Shown here: piece after piece, positions 35,296-38,661 of the stretch | How the letters are laid out: each line of letters opens with the position of its first letter | Position numbering within the stretch: position 1 is the stretch's first letter | Assembly: GCA_027298025.1 (NCBI GenBank) | Contig: JAPUGV010000097.1 | Coordinates: forward strand, 1-38,661 | Length of the DNA stretch: 38,661 nucleotides | Origin: Chloroflexota bacterium | Lineage (GTDB): Bacteria > Chloroflexota > Anaerolineae > Anaerolineales > E44-bin32 | Direction: 5' to 3' | Notes under the pieces: generated by a model | Database searches by the model: none | Told to the model about the DNA's origin: nothing | What the model saw: the letters and a program-made list of their open reading frames with translations, nothing else | Made by a program: the position numbers and the translations under genes

Positions 35296-35924
35296 CTGGG
35301 TGTTGAGGCCTTCCTTGAGCCACGCATTTGTCGGTACCCTGACAGAATCACTGGAGTACCTCGCACAACGGAGAAAACCACCGCCACCCACGCCACGATC
35401 TCGGAGACCCGTAGGATCGGGTCCGAAGCAGCTTGGAGATTGCTTCCTTGTGGAAAACCCGAAAGTGCGTAGCCGAGGGTGAGTCCGCAGAAGGCCACGA
35501 TCTTGCTGATGCTGTAACTGGATCGCATCCAGGGAGAACTGACCACGAAATGGCCGAGCCCGGATCCCTCCTGCTCAAAGGGAGCCTTGCCCTGGCTCAC
35601 ACCAATGCTCCGAATGGCGTCGGTAAGCGTGGTGCGCACGATTACAATCAGCGGTATCGCTACGGAGATCGTGCCCAGGTCTGCCAACACAATCCACAGC
35701 ACCAACTCGTAGGTGCGATCGGTTGCAATATCGAGCACGCTGCCCATTAGGGATGTAGTCCCGGTTCTCCTGGCAATGACTCCGTCCACGGTGTCGAGAA
35801 AGAGGGCGAAAAACAAATAAGGGACCGACAATAACTGCACTCCCGGATTCCCGAAATAAAGCATCAGCAGGAAGCCTAGCAGCAGCGGAAAGCGGAGAAC
35901 CGTAATTAGGTTGGCCACGGCCAC
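35292..35924 (-). CDS. CDP-alcohol phosphatidyltransferase family protein
   Basis: This 210-aa membrane enzyme carries the complete CDP-OH motif D-G-x2-A-R-x8-G-x3-D-x3-D, read as DGVIARRTGTTSLMGSVLDIATD, which forms the catalytic metal site. Five or six membrane helices follow (e.g. LVLWIVLADLGTISVAIPLIVIV, IVAFCGLTLGYALSGF). It joins a CDP-diacylglycerol or CDP-linked head group to an alcohol such as glycerol-3-phosphate or an inositol phosphate. The start is GTG at 35924. Translational coupling to an LPLAT acyltransferase suggests successive steps on one phospholipid, similar to the PIS-PatA arrangement of Actinobacteria; that comparison is inference. Confidence 0.88.
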
Positions 35925-35973
35925 AATATTAACTCAACGACAGGGTCCTGTATGCGCCACTTCCAGCGCGTCG

Positions 35974-35979
35974 TATACT
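35974..35979 (+). promoter_or_regulatory. -10 element for the CheY-like gene
   Basis: TATACT ends 10 nt before the ATG at 35990, so the transcript would begin within a few bases of the start codon. No Shine-Dalgarno sequence and no clear -35 are seen. Confidence 0.4.
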
Positions 35980-35989
35980 TGAGTCGCTT

Positions 35990-36361
35990 ATGAGCCAGCA
36001 GAGAATTCTCGTTGTGGACGACGAAGTCAGCGTCGCCGAGCTCTTCAGCATGATGCTAGAGATGGAGGGCTATCGGGTGCGGGTTGTGCACGATGTTCAG
36101 AGCGCCAAGACCGCGCTTGAGGAGGAGCCGGTCGACCTGATGTTTGTGGACATCATGATGCCGGAGGCCTCCGGGTTGGAGCTGTGCAGATATGTGCGAG
36201 GCGAGCCGAACTTGGAAAATATCCCCATTGTGATCGTTTCCGCCCGATCTCAGCTGGAAGAGGTCCACGAAGGCCTTGAGGCCGGCGCGGATAGGTATCT
36301 GCTCAAACCGGTTTCGAAGCGGGAGCTCATTGAAGCCGTGCAAGAGGCCTTGGCAGATTAG
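35990..36361 (+). CDS. Single-domain response regulator (CheY-like receiver)
   Basis: This 123-aa receiver domain has no output domain. The acidic pocket is D10-D11, the phospho-acceptor is D54 (MFVDIMMPEASGLELC), the switch Ser is S84 (VIVSARS) and the conserved Lys is K106 (YLLKPVSKRELIE). It should accept phosphate from a histidine kinase and act by protein contact. No kinase gene is adjacent. It is transcribed alone, from an apparently leaderless start, and its stop overlaps that of the decayed gene downstream by 4 nt in convergent orientation. Confidence 0.93.
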   Translation: MSQQRILVVDDEVSVAELFSMMLEMEGYRVRVVHDVQSAKTALEEEPVDLMFVDIMMPEASGLELCRYVRGEPNLENIPIVIVSARSQLEEVHEGLEAGADRYLLKPVSKRELIEAVQEALAD

Positions 36362-37504
36362 GGAGCCAGAACGCCCCCCGTAACGTCTATGAAGTCGTAG
36401 GGTGTCACGTACTCTGAATACAGCGCGCGATCCGGCAAGCGCTCATAGTTCCCACCAAAAACCTGATTAAAGACCACTCGAAACGTGTTGACCGGCGTGA
36501 TGTGCGGGTATATCGCTTCCGTACCCCCGGGCAAAAGCAACGCGTTTAGTATCGTCATTCGCTCCTGAACGTATCCTTGACGCCCGCTGTTTGAATCCGG
36601 TCCATGATCAGCCTGGATAACGATCACGGGTGTCCTTCCGGACTGTGCCAGAATCGCCTCGACGATCCGCGTCGCGCCATTCCGTGCCTCCGAGGCCGGT
36701 CGAAAAGGCCGCGGTCTCGTAGCCCAAATCCTCCAGCTGGCGACGCACTACGCGGTCCTGAATCGGGTCCCATAGAGGCTCCCTTCCCCGCTCTTGCTCC
36801 GGCATCAGCGCTTCGACATAGTCCACATTCAGCGCCGAGGCCAACGCCAGGCTGGTCTGGGCGTAATTAGAGCGTGCTCCGCGCGCGACATAGAACCCCC
36901 ATTCCTCGAGGGCTTGTAGAAAAGGCTCATTGTCGAGCTCATAGACCGCCTGCAGCGTATCCTGTCGCGCGTAGCCATCGACAACAATGTAGTAGATACC
37001 GGGCGAGACCTGCCCGGCTGGTAGACGCAAATCCTGGGTCTCCTGAGGCGCTACTGCGGGCGATCCAACCCGATAGCTCACAATCGAGATCATGGGAAAA
37101 ACGAGCAGCGCCGCCGACACGAGGTTGAGAACCCGTGTCGCAGGTTGAGCATCGCGCAGGGATTTGAGGATCCAAACCGCGCCGCCGAGGAAAAGGACCG
37201 CCGCGGCAGGAGCCAGGTAGCGACGTCGTGCAACGCTGGCTCCAAGCCCGGCGGCCTTCAGTGTCCCGTAGAGGTGCCCGTAGCTGAAAAATAGCAGCAG
37301 GATTAGGCTGGTGATCAACCCTGCCCGTGGAAGATCCCTAAGGAGCAACCAGCTCAATCCGAGCAAGCCCGCGGCGCCGATGGCCGAAAGGGCCAGCGCC
37401 CGCGCAGCATCCTAGAGAGGGATCCAATCCATATTTTGTGCCAGCAAGGCGAGAATGGGGAAGGTCGCAATTAGGAGAGGATGCACGACCAGAGGTTTAT
37501 TCAT
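36358..37504 (-). pseudogene. Decayed sulfatase/phosphatase-superfamily membrane protein gene (stop codon plus internal deletion)
   Basis: Three pieces of one protein are visible on the minus strand. Piece 1 (ATG 37504) reads MNKPLVVHPLLIATFPILALL and on to NMDWIPL, then meets TAG at 37414-37412. The same frame continues as piece 2 (DAARALALSAIGAAGLLGL, more membrane helices, then GIYYIVVDGYARQD with the metal-binding Asp, and YETAAFSTG), ending at TGA 36608. Piece 3, in another frame (RIVEAILAQSGRTPVIVIQADHGPDS onward, with the DHG metal motif), runs to TAA 36358. In intact relatives over a hundred residues separate the AFSTG-like and QADHG-like segments, including a HxxxPHPPF region; here only ~20 codons remain. 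This indicates a deletion with a frame change near 36650-36690. Two independent lesions make it a pseudogene. Confidence 0.82.
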
Positions 37505-37518
37505 CACCCGCTATTCCC

Positions 37519-38496
37519 CTAGCGGAACTCTCGCGTCACCTCATCCAACTTGGAGAGCTCCTCCTCGGACAGTGCAAAGTCCATGGCGCCAGATGACTGC
37601 TGAGCATGCTCAACTTTGCTGGCACCGGGGATGGCGACTATTGATGTTCCATGAAAATTAACCAGCCAATTCAACGCTACCTGGCCAGGGGTTACCTCAT
37701 ATCGGGAAGCGATCTCTTCCAAAGCCCTGACTACCGGTCGACTGCGCTCCAAATTGCGGCGGATCATCAGCCTTCGAAACAGCATGGCTTGTCGAAGCAA
37801 CTCAGGGGCCTTGTGATATTTGCCCGTCAGCAGCCCGTACGCCAGCGGCGTGTATGCGATGATCGTGATCCCAAGTTCTTTTGCGGTCTCTAGGACTCCG
37901 TTAGTTTCAATCTCGCGATGAATTAGGCTGTAGTGCACCTGGTTCACGGCCAAAGGTAGTCCGCGCTCTTGAAGTGCTTTGTGCGCGCGCCGCATGCCTT
38001 TCGCGCTGAAGTTGCTGACACCCACTGAACGAATCTTTCCCGCCTCCACCAGATCCGCCATGGCTGCCATCTCGGCTTCTGGTGATGAGAAGCCCCATGG
38101 TTGATGCACCATGTAGAGATCGATGGTGTATCCATTCAAGTAACGAATTCGCTCATCAATCGTCTTGGGAATGTTTCCGGCGGCCCTAAGAATCGGAAAC
38201 CATTTGGTGCCCACGACGACTTCATTGTCCTCCGCCTGAGCCGCCTTGAGTGCAATGGAGAGTCCTTTCTCTGAATGTCCAGCCCCATACAATTCTGCGG
38301 TGTCAAACCAGTTAATCCCTCCCTCGAGCGCGGCCCCAACAATCGCATTCTTCTCTTCGGTTGTGAGATTCCGGAACATTCTCCCCATGATCCCTTTGCC
38401 GCCCCCGGAGAATTGCATCACCCCCAAGCCGATCGGCATAATTTCGATGTCGGTCCGTCCAAGCCTACGCATGGAAGCCTTTTGCTCCGCTGTCAT
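37519..38496 (-). CDS. Aldo/keto reductase
   Basis: This 325-aa (alpha/beta)8-barrel NADPH oxidoreductase has the catalytic tetrad D65, Y70, K98 and H131, seen in NWFDTAELYG, GTKWF and MVHQPW. The cofactor-binding region includes GVSNFS, LAVNQVHYSLIHRE and VAIPGASKVEHAQQ. It reduces aldehydes or ketones; the natural substrate is unknown. The frame is open to 38595, but ATG at 38496 (MTAEQKASMRRLG) is preceded by AAAGGA at about 5 nt and gives the family's usual N-terminus. It lies just upstream of the decayed membrane gene on the same strand, only 14 nt away. Confidence 0.92.
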   Translation of the reverse strand: MTAEQKASMRRLGRTDIEIMPIGLGVMQFSGGGKGIMGRMFRNLTTEEKNAIVGAALEGGINWFDTAELYGAGHSEKGLSIALKAAQAEDNEVVVGTKWFPILRAAGNIPKTIDERIRYLNGYTIDLYMVHQPWGFSSPEAEMAAMADLVEAGKIRSVGVSNFSAKGMRRAHKALQERGLPLAVNQVHYSLIHREIETNGVLETAKELGITIIAYTPLAYGLLTGKYHKAPELLRQAMLFRRLMIRRNLERSRPVVRALEEIASRYEVTPGQVALNWLVNFHGTSIVAIPGASKVEHAQQSSGAMDFALSEEELSKLDEVTREFR

Positions 38497-38531
38497 AGCA
38501 TTCCTTTCGAGATAGTCACGACCAGTGGAAT

Positions 38532-38661
38532 CTACCAGCCATCGAACGGATTCGTAAGTGATTGATACCGCCCGGTCCGCAGTGCGGAGGCCCATTCCTC
38601 ATTGGATCCTCGTTGGGGAGCAGGATGGGTGCTGCCATTCGAATAACGCCACGAGGATACG
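38532..38661 (-). CDS. Possible C-terminal end of a gene cut by the window edge
   Basis: A minus-strand frame is open from the window edge to TAG at 38534-38532. It gives 42 residues ending NEEWASALRTGRYQSLTNPFDGW. The composition looks protein-like and the stop lies 35 nt before the aldo/keto reductase start, a natural operon distance. I recognise no family, and a neighbouring frame is also open here, so this is tentative. Confidence 0.3.
   Translation of the reverse strand, partial: VSSWRYSNGSTHPAPQRGSNEEWASALRTGRYQSLTNPFDGW

Noticed and set aside
37412-37414. TAG in the sulfatase-type gene as a recoded sense codon
   Set aside because: TAG ends several intact genes here (rluB, the 7213 lipoprotein, the response regulator, LPLAT), and this gene has a second independent lesion.

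Overview
The window reads like a chromosomal segment of a Chloroflexota bacterium (Anaerolineae/SAR202/Dehalococcoidia-like). This is an inference from gene families: an Agl23/TIGR03663-type membrane protein fused to NHL repeats, a type 2 IPP isomerase, many Hanks-type kinase/PP2C/FHA proteins, Thr/Pro-rich linkers and SH3-tailed envelope proteins, and an RsmD variant motif. No taxonomic search was possible. GC is moderately high by eye. Coding density is very high, most genes touch or overlap within operons, and no gene-free stretch exceeds about 300 bases. I see no tRNA, rRNA, CRISPR array, prophage or insertion sequence.

Layout. (1) 7222 to 1, minus strand: one compact operon scpB - rluB - Agl23-like/NHL - sucC - sucD - rsmD (cut by the window edge). 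(2) 7213-10845, plus: an envelope operon with two lipoproteins (the second apparently starting at ATT), a UDP-glucuronate decarboxylase-like enzyme and a GtrA-like membrane protein (apparently starting at CTG). (3) 10900-12928, plus: a small beta-rich protein, a hotdog thioesterase and an orphan Mg-chelatase-type AAA+ ATPase. (4) acyl carrier protein (minus), divergent from fni and a polyprenyl diphosphate synthase (plus). (5) 15517-21307, plus: a six-gene phospho-signalling operon: Ser/Thr kinase with an eight-bladed PQQ propeller, PP2C phosphatase, J-domain/VWA fusion, zinc-ribbon/FHA protein, an 80-aa unknown, and an OmpR-type response regulator. (6) 23027 to 21308, minus: lipid kinase - SH3 protein - DUF971 protein. 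(7) a second, membrane-anchored Ser/Thr kinase and ftsH (plus), ending in a strong terminator. (8) an acyl-CoA ligase (minus), divergent from a class III aminotransferase - soluble GAF/PAS histidine kinase - CpXC protein operon. (9) 35924 to 32375, minus: CDP-alcohol phosphatidyltransferase - LPLAT acyltransferase - ligA. (10) a CheY-like regulator, a decayed sulfatase-type membrane protein gene, an aldo/keto reductase and a possible gene tail at the edge.

How it fits together. Regions 2, 6 and 9 and the Agl23-like gene concern envelope, lipid and glycan work. Regions 5, 7 and 8 hold an unusually dense set of phosphorylation proteins: two Ser/Thr kinases, one phosphatase, one phosphopeptide reader, one histidine kinase and two response regulators. 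Initiation signals fall into two classes. Several first genes have a TATAAT-like box 10-21 nt before the start codon and no Shine-Dalgarno sequence (near-leaderless). Others have longer leaders with a clear Shine-Dalgarno sequence. Inside operons, NTGA stop/start overlaps of all four kinds occur (ATGA, GTGA, TTGA, and apparently CTGA).
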